Assembly: GCA_911728435.2 (NCBI GenBank)
Contig: OU452201.1
Coordinates: 5,952,001-6,016,000, forward strand
Direction of reading: 5' to 3'
DNA: 64,000 nucleotides
DNA from: Apoderus coryli
Taxonomy: Eukaryota > Arthropoda > Insecta > Coleoptera > Attelabidae
Positions 43,901-56,700 of this stretch are shown in pieces. Within the stretch, counting starts at the first letter, position 1, and every line of letters begins with the position of its first letter. Made by a program: the position numbers and the translations under genes. The notes below the pieces were generated by a model. That model searched no databases and was not told the origin of the DNA. It saw nothing but the letters and a program-made list of their open reading frames with translations.

Positions 43901-46900
43901 GAAGTAGCAAGTAACAACACGCAATCTACTCCGGAAAAAGAAGTTACGCCCGTAGTCTCAAAATCTACCGATCCAGTTCAACATATCGATGAAGCTATTG
44001 AAGCATGCATCAAAAAATGTACTACAGTAGAACAGGAATCAGATAAGAAGTCAAGTAATGTTGTCACTACAGCGACTACTCCAAAGAAACGACATCGTTT
44101 AGATCAACAAAATGCTGTTACTTTTGAGAATAGTATTAAAGAAAAAATCGTAGTTAGTGTTAACTTTAATAATCTTGAAACTAATAATAAAATCTCAGTG
44201 GAATCGTTTCTAAATGAGTTAAAAAGTAAACGTAATCTTATTCAAAAGACTACAACGAACCATTGTGTTGATAGTGGTGCAGTTAAGCAAGATAAAGTAT
44301 CTGAAGAAAATGTGGAGGTCGCGCCGGAAAATACTAAGAAAAAGGTGCGAAAACGACGTGCAATAAATCGCACTGGATTCCCTAGTGTAAAGAAAAAAAA
44401 GAAAAAAGTTGTCGTGATAGATACAACAAGTACTAGTGCAAAGTCAACACCTATAACACCGATATCAGTTCAAAATACATGCGATAGAGTACCTAAAGAA
44501 GGTGAAGAGTACACGAAATTCATGCAACGATGTGACGAAACTGGCAAGAAACAGACGATACCGTCTGAAACCATCGATGATCAAATAATTGAAAGTGATT
44601 GTGATAGTCTTCCGGCTGATGAAAAAATTACGGAGATCGAAGATGATGCTGCTGATGATGATAGCGGTGTTAAACCGTCACGTAAACGCCGGAAGTTGGA
44701 TAAAGTTGGCAGTACGGAATTGTCTTTGGAATCGTCTATAGAGCGATTGAAATCGCGATTGGAGCAGAAAAGTCGGAAATGTAGACGAGAGGATATTGTG
44801 AAAAGGCGGTTAGATACGTCGCCGGCTAGTGGTACTCATAGTACTAACGCGTCCGGAGATGAAATGAAGATGAGCAAGAAAGAATTGCGCGCCAAGAAGA
44901 AGTACCTGGTTGCTGGGTTGTTTTCGGACCATTATAAAGGCAATGAGTAAGTTATTTTTCTTTAAACAAACATTGTTAATGTTGTAATGAAACTCGAAAT
45001 CACGGTTTTGGAAGTCACTCTAACTACTTGACTTTTTTCCTTTGGAAACTTTCAGTTTCATTCGTTTTACCGAAAAGTTATACTCTAATGATTAAAACTA
45101 TTTTGAATTTCCATTCATTTCCTGTAGATTTCGGTTGTGTACAACGTTGTACGTCTGTAATTTTGATACTCTTAACTTTTGAAGAGAAATTAACTTCGAT
45201 TTATTTAAATAACACATATTATCCATAGGGATGCATCTAAACACCAAGATCCGCCGAAATCCAGCCGTCTGAGCGCCCAGCTTTCCTCTGATCAAACCCA
45301 TAATATTTTACCACCACCTGACCATTGTGGCAAATCTCTACGTAAACGTGTCACCGATTACGAACTACCGTATGATATTTGGTGGTTGCATTCACAATCC
45401 CAATTACCAGCTAGTAAGGAATCGGCAGTGCCTTCGTGGAACTACAAAAAGATCCGTACTAATTTGTATAATGTGAAATCAAATGGTGGTGCTTGTGAGC
45501 CGCAAACATGCAACTGTAAACCGCCTTCGAATTGTGGTGATGACTGCATAAATCGATTAGTTCTAGTGGAATGCCCAGCGACGCATCGTTGCCAGAATCA
45601 GAGAATCCAGCGTCATGAGTGGGCTCCAGGAATTGAAAAGTTCATGACAAGGGACAAAGGTATGTTTGTACACCGCGCACATTATACAATAAACATATTA
45701 AAACTTTGTTATTCAGGTTGGGGCGTCCGAACCAAACACCGAATAAAATCTGGCGAATTTATCCTCGAATATGTTGGCGAAGTAGTGTCTGATCAAGAGT
45801 TCAAAGAGCGGATGCACAGCATTTATTTACATGATACCCATCACTACTGCCTCCATTTGGATGGGGGATTAGTTATTGATGGTCATCGAATGGGCAGCGA
45901 AGGAAGATTTGTGAATCACTCATGTCAGCCGAATTGTGAAATTCAAAAGTGGAGCGTTAATGGACAGTTTCGAATGGCGTTGTTTGCATTGCGGGACATC
46001 ACTGAAATGGAGGAATTAACGTACGACTACAATTTTACTTTGTTCAATCCGGCTGAGGGACAGGAATGTAAATGCGGTAACGAGAATTGTCGAGGAGTGA
46101 TTGGTGAGTAAGTTTAAATATTATTATTAAGAGTTATGACAAACAATGTTCAAATAATTATAGACAACACAGATTACAATATTGACAAAATGTTTGGGGT
46201 TCGTTAAAGTCAACAATGTAAACAACAGCTGACAATAAGTGTTGCCAAGGCTGAAAATATAAATAGTTGTCCTCGTAGGAGTTTCTCTGGGTGGATGTCG
46301 TTGATACAGGTTTTTAGCATGCCACAATTTTTGAGGACAAGTACTTCCAATTTCAGTGACATCAGTTCTATCAAATGTTCTCTAATTCTGATATTCTGAA
46401 TACACATTTAACACAATATGAACGACATAAAAGAATTATGTTTCTAATTTTGTTACCATTTCTGTTGCAGGTGGAAAGTCCCAACGTATTCGTCAATTGC
46501 CAAACGACAACAATCCAGTAAAGAATCCAGGTCGAGTGGGTAGACCACGCAAGACGGAGGCTAAAAAGAAACCAAGCATTTCAAAGGATACGCAGACCAG
46601 TGCCAGGCCTTTGATTCCAATTGTGCCCCAAATAATGGTCAAACCGATGAGTCATCAGCAGAAATGCTTTATTGTAGAGCATCATTGCTTTTTGTTGAGG
46701 AATCTAACAAAGGTAAAAATTGACTTTTGGTTTGTTTCAAGTAATGAGTGTTTTGAACCCTGTTTTTGTCTGCTTAGGTTAGAAAAGTTCGTGATCGATC
46801 GGCAAGTGTAGCATCTTCGTCACGTCAAGCTGCAGTTGCGGCACCGACACCGTCAGCAACAACATCCACTAGTGCCTTTAAATCACAATTAAATGCTTTA

Positions 46901-49900
46901 AAAAATCCACGGAATATGCGTACGAGAAAAATGAAGCAAGTTGAGGATGATCCTGAATTGAGTAAAATTGTGAAATTAGCAGCATTGTTGAAAGATATTT
47001 GGAATGTTTTGGCAACGGAGAAAGGTTAGATTATGAGTGTTTTAATTTCATATTACATTTACTATGTAAAGTGTTTTGCTACTTTAGATGAGGAAGGTAA
47101 GTTGCTGAGTGCCGGTCTTCAGCAGATGCCATCCAGAAAAAAAGTACCTGAATTCTACCAGCAGGTCAGTGATCCATTGGACTTGTCGATTATCGAGAAA
47201 AATATCGCTGCTGGTACCTATAAAACGCCGGATATGTTTGATGAGGATGTTACCAAGTTATTTGACACGTACTTGATGTTTTATGGTCGATCCAGTGAAA
47301 CAGGTGTAGCAATTAAACAGCTGAAAAATATCTACGTGAAAACGAAGAAACAGATTTTACCAAAAGTCGAGAATGCGTTGGGTGAAAAAGCCCCAAGGAC
47401 ATTTACATCAAACAAGAAGAAAGGTATTTTCTTAAAAATAAGTTTGTAGATGGAATTATTATTATTAGTGAATTATAAAACAAAATTAGGAATTAGAATC
47501 AGTATGTTTCTGAAGTATAATGTTTTTCTCTAGATGAAGAAGATATAATCAGATGTATTTGCGGTATACCGCGCGATGAAGGTCTTATGATTCAATGTGA
47601 GAAGTGTAATGTGTGGCAGCATTGCGAATGTGTTAAAGCTGATACTCAGACAGACTTTTTGTGTGAGATTTGTGGACAGAGAGAAGTCAATTACGAAATA
47701 CCAACAAATGAATTTACTGAGGAAGGTCACAGGTATATATACAAATAAATTCTTTCAATATACAACCATAATATAAAATTCAAATCTCCACGAAACAAAC
47801 CGCAATAGAACGATCCTCAATTCTTCAGCCAGACATGCTTCGGTACCTGACTGGTCCCATCATCAGTGGCTAATAATAATAAAGGAACTTTCACGAGATA
47901 TACTTAACTAGAATTACACAGATTAGAGTCACTTCGTGGAAAAAAGTTTAAAAATCTTTAAAACTATGGGTCATTCATTATATGTTCTTTATTAATTTTT
48001 CTTTTTGTAGATCAAATTTTCTAAATACAGATAATGACTTCATAGTTTTAAAATGTTTTAAAGTTTTTGAACCTTTTTTCTACGAAGTGACTTCAATAGA
48101 ATCTTCGTAATTGTAGTTAAGTGAAAGTTTTCTCATTATTTATTATTATCCGTTATTATTATTAGCCACTGAAGATGGGACCAGTCAGGTTCTATTGGGG
48201 ATTGTTTTGTGGAGATTTGAAATTTATTTTTTTAACTACTTTTTAAAAAAAAACTTTCATATTTATATAATATACCAACATCTCAAATATTGTTGGAGCA
48301 TTATGGAGATTCAAAAGAATTATTAATAATACACAGGGGCTTCCATAAGAAAAACATATCTACTACACGATCAACGCTGTATACTTTTCTGTTACGTTAA
48401 GAAATGGACAACTCAAAATCAAAATTGTATCCTGTGTAAGCATGACCATATATATTTATATTAAATTTTTAGATATTATATGTCACTTATGCGCGGAGAC
48501 CTACAGCTGTGTCAAGGTGACACAGTCTACGTCTTACGTGACATCACAATACCGGGGACTAACAAGAAACATACGTACCAAACAATTGGAGAATTCGACT
48601 ATGGCGATTTGGATATTTTTCGCATTGAGTGGCTATATAAAGATAAGAATAACGGCAACAGATATGCATATGGACATCATTATCTTCGACCACATGAAAC
48701 GTTCCACGAACCGACCAGAAAGTAAGAATCATCATCACAGAAACTAATTAAATTTATATTAATTGTGATTTTGTGTTTCAGATTTTTCCCTAATGAAGTT
48801 TTGCGAGTGCCTTTATATGAGACAGTTCCAGTGGAGTTGATCATATCGAAATGTTGGGTCCTTGATATTAATACCTATTGCAAAGGTAAACTATTTTATT
48901 ACAAGTGATTTGTTCATATTTGGAGCAAAGTGTTATTCTACAATTATGTAATTGCTTTGGTAATGTGTCCTAGGTCGTCCTATCGGTGCCTCAGAGGAGC
49001 ACATCTACATATGCGAATATCGTGTGGATCGTAGTGCGAAAGCCTTCAGTAAACTAACAGCAAAAAATAAATATTCGGTATGTACGAAATCGTTTGCTTT
49101 CGAAAATTTCGAGACTAGATTGAAAGTGTCACGAACGTACTGTCCACATGATGTCGACATCAATCTGTTGAAGAAAGGACGTAGAAGTAAGAAACCTGAT
49201 GAGAACGAAGGAAATGAGAATGTTCCATCAACGACAAAAACTGTTACTACTGGTAGTAATAATAGTAAAGAGGTTGTGAATAGTGTGCCTACGATGGCTC
49301 CGGTTGTTGTTAAGGTAAGAAATTAAACAATGAATTTTACTTTTAACGCACCACTGAAATTTGGCCCAATTACAAAGTTAAGTTTCTCGCAAACTGTTGA
49401 ATCGATTTGGACCTTTTTTTTAAATGTAGCTGAAATCAGTGTGTTTTAAAAGAAACCAGTTTGATGCCTATTTTTTGTCGCATCCTGTGGGACTTTCCAT
49501 CTGCACCAATAGATGTCTATCTAAATCAAAACATCTCCATATTTTCTCAACATTTTGTTTTTTTTTATTCACGTTTTTTAAATTAAATACAGAGTTTAAA
49601 GTTAAAAGCGTTTATTTGACATTATTCAAAAAATAAAAGGACCCCCTACTCTCCATTACACACAGATTTAAATAAACTTTGCATTTTTAAAAATTCATAT
49701 ATGCGAAGAAATATTTTAAAAATAACACAAGCAAATATTAAGTCGTGATATGACCACAGTTGAATAGAGAAGTTGATCCTGACCCAGTTTCATGCATGAG
49801 TCGAAGACGACGTCTTCTGGTGCAAGTTTTATAATGTTTAAAAAAGCTACAGAACATTATATCTTGGTATACTTAGAGATTTCTAATTCTTAACCAATCA

Positions 49901-50058
49901 ATTAATCCAACATATTTATTTTCTAGACAAGAGTCCAGAAAAAATCAAGACTTAATGGAATTTTATTGAATCTCTTGGTAAAAATGCCAACCAAGGAGGT
50001 ATTAGATTGCTCGTATTTATTGGAGGGTGGTAGAAGACGCAAAAAGGCAGATAAATAG
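37943..50058 (+). CDS. ash1: ASH1-type histone H3K36 methyltransferase
   Basis: Trithorax-group SET-domain methyltransferase that counters Polycomb silencing. Fourteen coding exons join in frame to 1964 residues: 37943-38149, 38807-39298, 42315-42563, 42668-44946, 45229-45659, 45717-46103, 46471-46712, 46778-47024, 47088-47423, 47534-47732, 48473-48721, 48782-48885, 48974-49314, 49927-50058. The N-terminal half is low-complexity (Ser/Asp, Asn, Lys) with AT-hook motifs KRRRGRPRGR and KKGPGRPPKNK, and a third GRVGRPRK after SET. AWS Cys cluster at about 1160-1215 (CNCKPPSNCGDDC), SET at about 1219-1340 (KGWGVRTKHRIKSGEF, RFVNHSCQPNC, EELTYDYNF), post-SET CKCGNENCRG, bromodomain from about 1511, PHD finger at about 1630-1675 (CICGIPRDEGLMIQCEKC) and BAH domain at about 1700-1830. 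This domain order is diagnostic. Poly(A) signal AATAAA at 50119-50124. Confidence 0.98.
40084..40317 (+). mobile_element. tRNA-derived SINE, copy 3
   Basis: tRNA-like head (GGCGTCATTGAAAGAGCG ... GTTCGCATGCGGAAGG ... GAGTTCAAATGCC) followed by the T-rich tail and a distal body with GTCGAGAAAGTTATGGGGC and GACACGACCGATTTTT. The body is shared with the minus-strand copy at 4556-4747, showing that the family extends well beyond the tRNA part. It lies in ash1 intron 3. Confidence 0.75.
47778..48224. mobile_element. Inverted pair of hammerhead-ribozyme-type repeats
   Basis: A 447-bp imperfect foldback. The outer arms are AAATCTCCACGAAACAAACC and GATTGTTTTGTGGAGATTTG; the inner arms also match (GTCACTTCGTGGAAAAAAG versus CTTTTTTCTACGAAGTGAC-like). 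Each arm carries a hammerhead-like core. Left arm, minus strand: CTGATGA (47860-47866), a stem II GG-ACC/GGU-CC, then GAAGC-AT-GTC. Right arm, plus strand: CTGAAGA (48169-48175), degenerate. It lies in the ash1 intron between the PHD and BAH exons. Confidence 0.65.
48268..48400 (+). repeat. Dispersed repeat, copy 1
   Basis: Contains TTATGGAGATTCAAAA, ACACAGGGGCTTCCATAAG then AAAAACATAT and CTGTATACTTTTCTGTTACG. The same landmarks in the same order occur at 58498-58650. It lies in the same ash1 intron as the foldback, immediately after it. Confidence 0.6.
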
Positions 50059-50700
50059 AAAAAATATTACATATTATTAGAATTATGTAAGTTTTGAGTT
50101 AATAGTTAATTGAGAAAAAATAAAATATTTTTAAATTATTAATATATAAAAAATCTTATAATAAGCTTGTTAAAAAGATGAATTTACAATTCGTGGGTGA
50201 TAAATATTAATCTTTGTACAGATGTGAGAGTAATAGAGCTAGAACATAATTTAATATTATATAGCCTAAACGAAATGTTTGATATTATAGCCATGACTTG
50301 CTTTTTTGTATTGCGCAAGAAAAATACTGAACAATGTATTGATTTAAGTAGTGTATTTTTCATCATTTATCTTTATGACATTTTGTTTGAAATTTCCCAG
50401 TTAAAAGTTAAACGACCGACAATACAAAATTAACATTTATTTTTAGTTGATGAATGAACTTTTTTTTAATTTCGTTTTTTTGGCAGGAGAAAAGAAACTA
50501 CTTTTCATCTTTTGTCGAAGTTTCACTCCGTTATTTATTTCTTTATTTATTCTTTTATTGGATGATCCAATAAAAAATCGAGATGTCTGCAGAGGAATAA
50601 AAGTGTTTCCTTTTATCTTAACCAGAAACCAGCTGCTAATTACACTTTTTCAGCATTCAGTAATGTCTATGGAATATGCTAAATTAATTTATTCATAATA
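50059..50700 (+). other. ash1 3' UTR and downstream DNA
   Basis: AATAAA at 50119-50124 follows the stop by about 60 bp. Three overlapping AT-rich ORFs here look like chance. Confidence 0.4.
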
Positions 50701-50705
50701 TTATG

Positions 50706-50816
50706 TATAGAAACAAAACATCTGGATAAATCCTGCGTCAAATTATCGCTGATAATCCGTCAGCTTTCTTCAGAGCAGTTTTGCGTGAGCGCGGTAAAAC
50801 TCTGTTTGTTTCTATA
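50706..50816. repeat. Hairpin (MITE-like) element, copy 2
   Basis: Perfect 12-bp terminal inverted repeats TATAGAAACAAA (50706-50717) and TTTGTTTCTATA (50805-50816) surround a core with GGATAAATCCTGCGTCAAA, TCGCTGATAATCCGTCAGC and TTCTTCAGAGCAGTTTTGCG. The core is related to 27744-27878 but the terminal repeats are not. Confidence 0.6.
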
Positions 50817-50819
50817 AGT

Positions 50820-52606
50820 TCTTGTTACTAAATCCTTTCAAATGAAATGAAACATTTGTTTGTAATATATTTAATAAATAGTAACATGTAGTGAGTATTA
50901 TAGTTTAAAATTTCTTATAAATTTAGCATATCAGTCGCTCCGATTATTTATTGAAAATGTTTACACAAATTTAATATTGTTATATGGCCCCCTTTCCCGT
51001 ATCTTGTGATCTAACAAAGTTCTTCCGAGAACAGGTTTATATATTTTTTTAAATCGTCAAAATATTTATTTTCTCCATTTAGTGATAAAAGAATATTGGA
51101 TTTGAAGGAAAGTTATATTAGCTGAAGCTTCAATCATCCCCACCACGGAAACTTATGATCTAACCACGCATTTGCAAACAGGTTTCTTCATATAATTCTG
51201 AAAATGGCCAAAAATATTTATATTCTCAATTTAATGATACATTTGGTATTTTATTGTTTTTAGTAATTTTATTCATGGCTATTAATTTATTGTGACATCG
51301 GAAAAATTTTAAAAACATCACAAAATAAACCGTTAAAACAAAAAAGCATAAATTAATTACTTAAATAATATATTACTAGTAGATCATTTTCTTGTTCTAT
51401 TTTTTTTTTCTATTATTATAGCTAGTCAATATTTGTTATGCTAATTATTACGATTTTAACATAATGTTTTCTTCTATTAATTTATTATTTGTATATATAC
51501 ATGTTTTATATTAATTACGGCTAAAAAATGAGCTTATTGTTAAAAATTGTTGAAATTATATTTCATTTAACGATTGTTGTTACATTTATGTCATAGACAA
51601 TGCATACATCACTTGAATAGATTAAGTTTTGTTTCTTATTGTTATTAGTTTCAAACTGATTTCCATCTCCCTTGTAGGTATAAAAGGTCAAAATAGTACC
51701 TAAATATTGTAAATTAAATTATTTTATTTTCACGTAAAATATTTTTCCACTCAAATCACTTTTGAAACGAATTACTGTTTTTTTTTGTAGTATACATTGA
51801 TATATCTATTGTATAAATTGTTTTTTAATATTATTTATTTATTATACTTTGTACAAATTATATTTTTTATGAATTATTATTTTTATTATTGCTTTTAATT
51901 ATTCTATGTTTTTATACTTAGTTTTAATTTTTATTATTTCAGTTTTTAATAATAAAGTGTTTTATTAGTTTCAGAATCTTGTAAGTTTTAATTTCTTATT
52001 AAGGTTTTTAAAACTATAAATTAATATGGTTTTAGGCTTTATTAATTATTTTATAATTAATATTTACTTATTTGTAAATTATTGTTATACACAAAAATAT
52101 ATTTTCAAAAAAAGTCTTAGTTGGTATTATTTTCATTAGTCTGGAACTGTCAGTTTCAATTCATAGTCAGCTGGTGCGTTAGGTGGCGTTTTTGCGCTAC
52201 TCCAGGCAACTCTGCTTTCTATGCACTAGCAGCAACGTTTGACACTCTTAACGTCAAATTCAAGCAAGCAAAAGGAATGCAAATATTTGAGCTGGTTGGA
52301 GTTCCCCTCACCTTTAAAAGGAATTATAGGTAAGATTATAATTTAAAGGAGCACACTAAATGATTGCAGCAGGTAAAACATTTTTTAGAGCTCTACGAAT
52401 CTTGAGGTGAGTGTTCTTTTAATAAATAACCACTTGCTGGTCAAATTTAATGTTCAAAATGGCAACACTGAAAATCAGTGGTGCCAGAACAATTTGGTTT
52501 AAAGATGACGTATGATTTTTTGACCTTGTTTGTGAATTAATCACATAACCTAGCAAATAATTTTTTCTTCGATTGTTTTTAAATTCAAAAAGACTGAAAT
52601 CTAAAT
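50820..52606. other. Intergenic AT-rich DNA, then ubl5 promoter region
   Basis: No gene seen between ash1 and ubl5. The less AT-rich segment at about 52120-52320 (CTGGTGCGTTAGGTGGCG-containing) gives a 70-codon ORF with no family match and may be part of the ubl5 upstream region. Confidence 0.35.
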
Positions 52607-52886
52607 ATGATTGAAATCACTTGCAACGATAGGTTGGGTAAAAAGGTACGAGTTAAATGCAATCCTGATGATACAGTAGGTGATCTTAAGAAATTAATTG
52701 CAGCCCAAACTGGTACACGATGGGATAAAATTGTTTTAAAGAAGTGGTATACCGTATTCAAAGATCATATTCAATTACAAGATTGTAAGTAAACTTGCTA
52801 ATGTTCGTTAATTAATAATAATCATAACATTGGGATTTTCAGATGAAATTCACGATGGTATGAATATTGAACTCTATTACCAATAA
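52607..52886 (+). CDS. ubl5: Ubiquitin-like protein 5 (Hub1)
   Basis: Two exons, 52607-52784 and 52843-52886 (stop TAA 52884-52886), encode exactly 73 residues, the invariant length of UBL5/Hub1. It starts [20 protein letters not shown] and continues through [31 protein letters not shown] and ends IELYYQ. The C-terminus has the YY dityrosine-type ending in place of the di-Gly of ubiquitin, so it is not conjugated in the usual way. In yeast and animals the protein binds spliceosomal factors such as Snu66 and affects splice-site choice; it is also linked to the mitochondrial unfolded-protein response. AATAAA at 52985-52990 lies about 100 bp past the stop. It is convergent with Uck. Confidence 0.97.
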
Positions 52887-53215
52887 TATCCAATAAGCGT
52901 CATATTTCTCATTATTTATAAATATACATAATTTGTAAGGATTTTAAGTTAATACCTTTTTTCAATAATGTAAGTAATAATTTAAATAAATTGTTCATTT
53001 TTATCGATATGATTTATTTAATAACAGAAATAAAGTACATTTGGTATATCTAAAAGTAACAAAAATACCTACTTGGTAAATATATTCACACAACAAATAA
53101 AAAATCAACAAATTAAAATAAATAAATTAACAAATAACTTAAATAGCAGTAGTTGTTCATGATAATCTTTGTATTGCTTATTGAATTCTTCTTATATTTC
53201 ATAAAACACAAAAAC

Positions 53216-53446
53216 TTAAGCAGGCGTCCCTCCACACATATTTATTCTCTTAACTGAAAATGTATTACTTTTTGTCCTAAGCGCTGATGAAACAAAAGTT
53301 TTTCTAATAGTTCTAGTGGATTCATAGTTCGCCACATAAATACTTGAAGGATCAGCAGCAATTGAAATTGCACTACAGTGCTTGCGAGATTTAGTTATAA
53401 GATCTAAATCCCCGGTTTCAGAGAATTTCTCAAGAAGACAGCTGCT
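53216..53446 (-). CDS. Unassigned terminal coding exon
   Basis: On the minus strand a consensus acceptor (TATTTGTTTAG) ends just above 53446 and opens a phase-0 frame of 76 codons plus TAA (53216-53218). It begins SSCLLEKFSETGDLDLITKS and ends KRINMCGGTPA. Length is an exact multiple of three, composition is coding-like and residues look structured. I cannot name the family. No other exon of a separate gene was found nearby. Because the Uck exons ending at 57065 and 56102 end in phase 0, it could also be a third alternative Uck end, or the last exon of a nested gene. Confidence 0.4.
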   Translation of the reverse strand, partial: SSCLLEKFSETGDLDLITKSRKHCSAISIAADPSSIYVANYESTRTIRKTFVSSALRTKSNTFSVKRINMCGGTPA

Positions 53447-53737
53447 CTAAACAAATATACTAAGAAATTTTTAAAATAATAAAAGCTTTTGATGGTTACT
53501 CGTCAAGCAGTATACACATTCTGCTATGTAAACTACATTTTATCAATATCCATCAAAAACGTTATTCATACCTACATACTAGTATTAATCATTTGGTTAA
53601 TTTCACAACCTGTAAAGCAAAAAAGTAAATATTAAATTATAAGAATACCAGGAAACACAATTTTCGATTTTTGTATTTCCTGGTACTCTAGAAAATTGTC
53701 TAAATGTACTACATATACTTTGTAGTCCTTTAGTTAT

Positions 53738-56700
53738 CTAATGTGGTCTTTTAAATTGAGATTCATTGCCAAATGTAGGTCTTTTCGACGGGCTTTGTGT
53801 TGCACTATTTAATGGAGAATTCTGATTATGTGATGTAGCGATGGTTAATGTTCTCTCTTCGGAATTCCTGATGTTAGCCAGTATCTCTCTGATGTGCTGC
53901 ACGATCAAATCGATGGCAACTAAAAACAAAAACAACTAAATGAAAATCAGTATACGCAAATATGGCATGTTATTTTGATCACAATTTGATGTCGCTAAGC
54001 GGGAACACACAATAAATGCAAACTTCTTTGCAACGGGCACACGTAAATCGTAAAAAAAACTATGTTTTTATCATAGCCAACAGCTCCCCCCACTTATTTG
54101 TATATTATAAATCATCTAAATAATGGATTTGGACACAAACAATAGTCAGATCTAGATCTGTGTCAATATGAAAGGACTGAACGAACTATACAAACTCCCT
54201 AAAAGGGACGCGATTGTATGCAGACGGGTCTAAAATCAAGAAGTGGGTAGGAGCAGAGATATTCTCCAAAGGGTTCAAGGCTAACATCCCACTCTTGTTG
54301 AGATCCAAATAATATCTTGGGGTGCCTGAAGCCAAGAAGTTTTTTCCATAGTTAACTTTAACAGTTCATTCCTCATAGAAATATATTGCTAGCTTGCTGA
54401 TTCCCCCGTATTCGGAAACCCAAATCAGTTAATGATGGATAGATACAAAAACAAAATAATATGACATAGACTTCACGTTTATTATTCGTCTAAAAAATAA
54501 AAAGTTCACAAAATATACAATGTATCATTCTCCATATAATAATAATAATACTGTATACCTATTCATAATATTTAAGTTTGCATTTATACAATAGTGTGAA
54601 ATAATGCATCGAAGTTTTGAAAGTTACTTATTAAAATGCAAGAATAATATGTTCAGATATTTTGTGCAAGTTTACACCAGTCTTATTTTTGTTTTACAAT
54701 AATAGTACACCTAAATACATAGAATAGCATCACAAGTTACATCATAATTATAATAAACTGGCAACGTCGCAACTCGCAACAATAAAATTTTATGCCACAA
54801 GTAAGCCCAAACCGAGCTTCTAATACTTATATACCAAAATATTTCATAAACATAAAAACAAGCCTAGATATCTGCTGTTTTAACGACAGTATATGTTGTC
54901 AAGCAAGTTAATTCTGTTTCAGATTATGTTCATGCCTATGAAAAATGCTATAAATCCCGTTTACGTAACTATATAGGATAGGATGCAGTTTCCATAACCC
55001 TTCTTGCCTTTATTGCATCTAGATCTGTACATTGCGTTATAGTTCAAGTAGCTTTATAAATTACGAATTGCGACGAAGTTTAATCACCATCACCATTGCT
55101 TCTACTAATAATATAATCCTACCACATTCACTAGACATCAAAATATATAAATATTGGTCAGACATCTATTTTGCTCTCATAGACAAAGAATTACATAACG
55201 TATAAATGTTAAACAAGATTCTAGCCCTTTCGGTACAATGATCTACCGATTGGGAAAGACAATATAATCATTTGGAAGCTATCGAGGACTAGGAATAATT
55301 GACAGATTTATAGACATTTTAATAATTTGTTCCCCAAAATTTAATAGAGTACCTAGTCGATAAATATTTTCTTAGGAGAGCAGTTAGAAGTTATCAATAC
55401 ATTAAACTGAATAAAATAGGATTAAAAGTGCTGCTCGGTCAATATCGGTTTGAACCCATTGCTATTATGTAGGAGTGATTTTGTGCCATGCAATATGTCC
55501 CATATGTGGTGTACAATGAGGTCAATAGCCACTGCAACAAATGTACGAAATTAGACATTATCGAAATTTGAAAAATAGCCACGAACTTATGGCGACATAT
55601 TAATCATCATGCACATGTAAACTAAGACATAATCATGTTTCTTAATGTGTTTTGAATTGAAATAGACTAATCTTATTATTCCACCAAGTTTTTCAGAATA
55701 AATAATAAAATACTGTGCATAATACATAAAAAAACGATTAAAAATGTCCCCATAATATTTCGTACAACTAAAAGCACAATGAAAATAAAAATATGACATT
55801 ATGCAGTGACTATTAACCTTGAGCTGTAGAGATTAAACTGTTAAAGTAACGATCTTAATGTAATTAGCAAAAACTAAAACTTGTGGCAAGTTAATACAAA
55901 CATTTTTAGTCATAAAAAGCTCATTTTAATTCAATTATCAAGCATGATCAAAAAATTAAATAACATCAAATCAGTACTTAATAATTTTATTTACTTACCA
56001 TGGTTATCAGCTCCTCTTGGTATAATAACATCTGCAAACTTTTTGGTCTAAAACGAAAAACATATGAATAAATAATGTAATAGTGTTAGCTAAGAACTTA
56101 CGGGTGAGCAGAACTCCTCAAAAGCTGGCTTAACAAAATTCATATATTGATTCAGTACTTGTTCCAAATCTCGCCCTCTTTCATTTATATCTCTGGGAAC
56201 TATAAATAAAATGTAAAACAAAATAGATTTAACAATCCACGTGAGGGATCGGCTTACCTCTTCTGGCAAGTCGCGTATCAGAGTCGGTATCAACAAATAG
56301 CTTCATATGAAACAGTTCCCGTACTTCTGGGAAATAAAATACCAAAATCCCTTCAAAAAGAACCACATCAGCTGGATATATCGTCAAAATTTCGTCTTTG
56401 CGTCTAAAAAGAATCAAGAACAGATCAACAACAAAAATGGGACAACTCCATTCCATTTATTTTTTGAAGTTTTCGTTTGGAGCTTCATTACAAAAAACAC
56501 TACAATATATTTAAATTCACAAGAAAAAATAAGAATTGGTGATTGCCTCTTCGGTCACTAAATGGAAGCGAACAGAAAAATTGACATTTTCAAAGAGTTA
56601 CCTTTTGCTATACCGAATTATAATGTCATAAATCTTATGTACATAAATAAGACTTGCCAACCTTGATAAAAGCTACTTCAGAACTGAAATAGTTGATTCG

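Noticed and set aside
48442..48747. 101-codon plus-strand ORF overlapping the ash1 BAH exon
   Set aside because: It is in the wrong frame; the frame continuing from exon 47732 gives the BAH domain.
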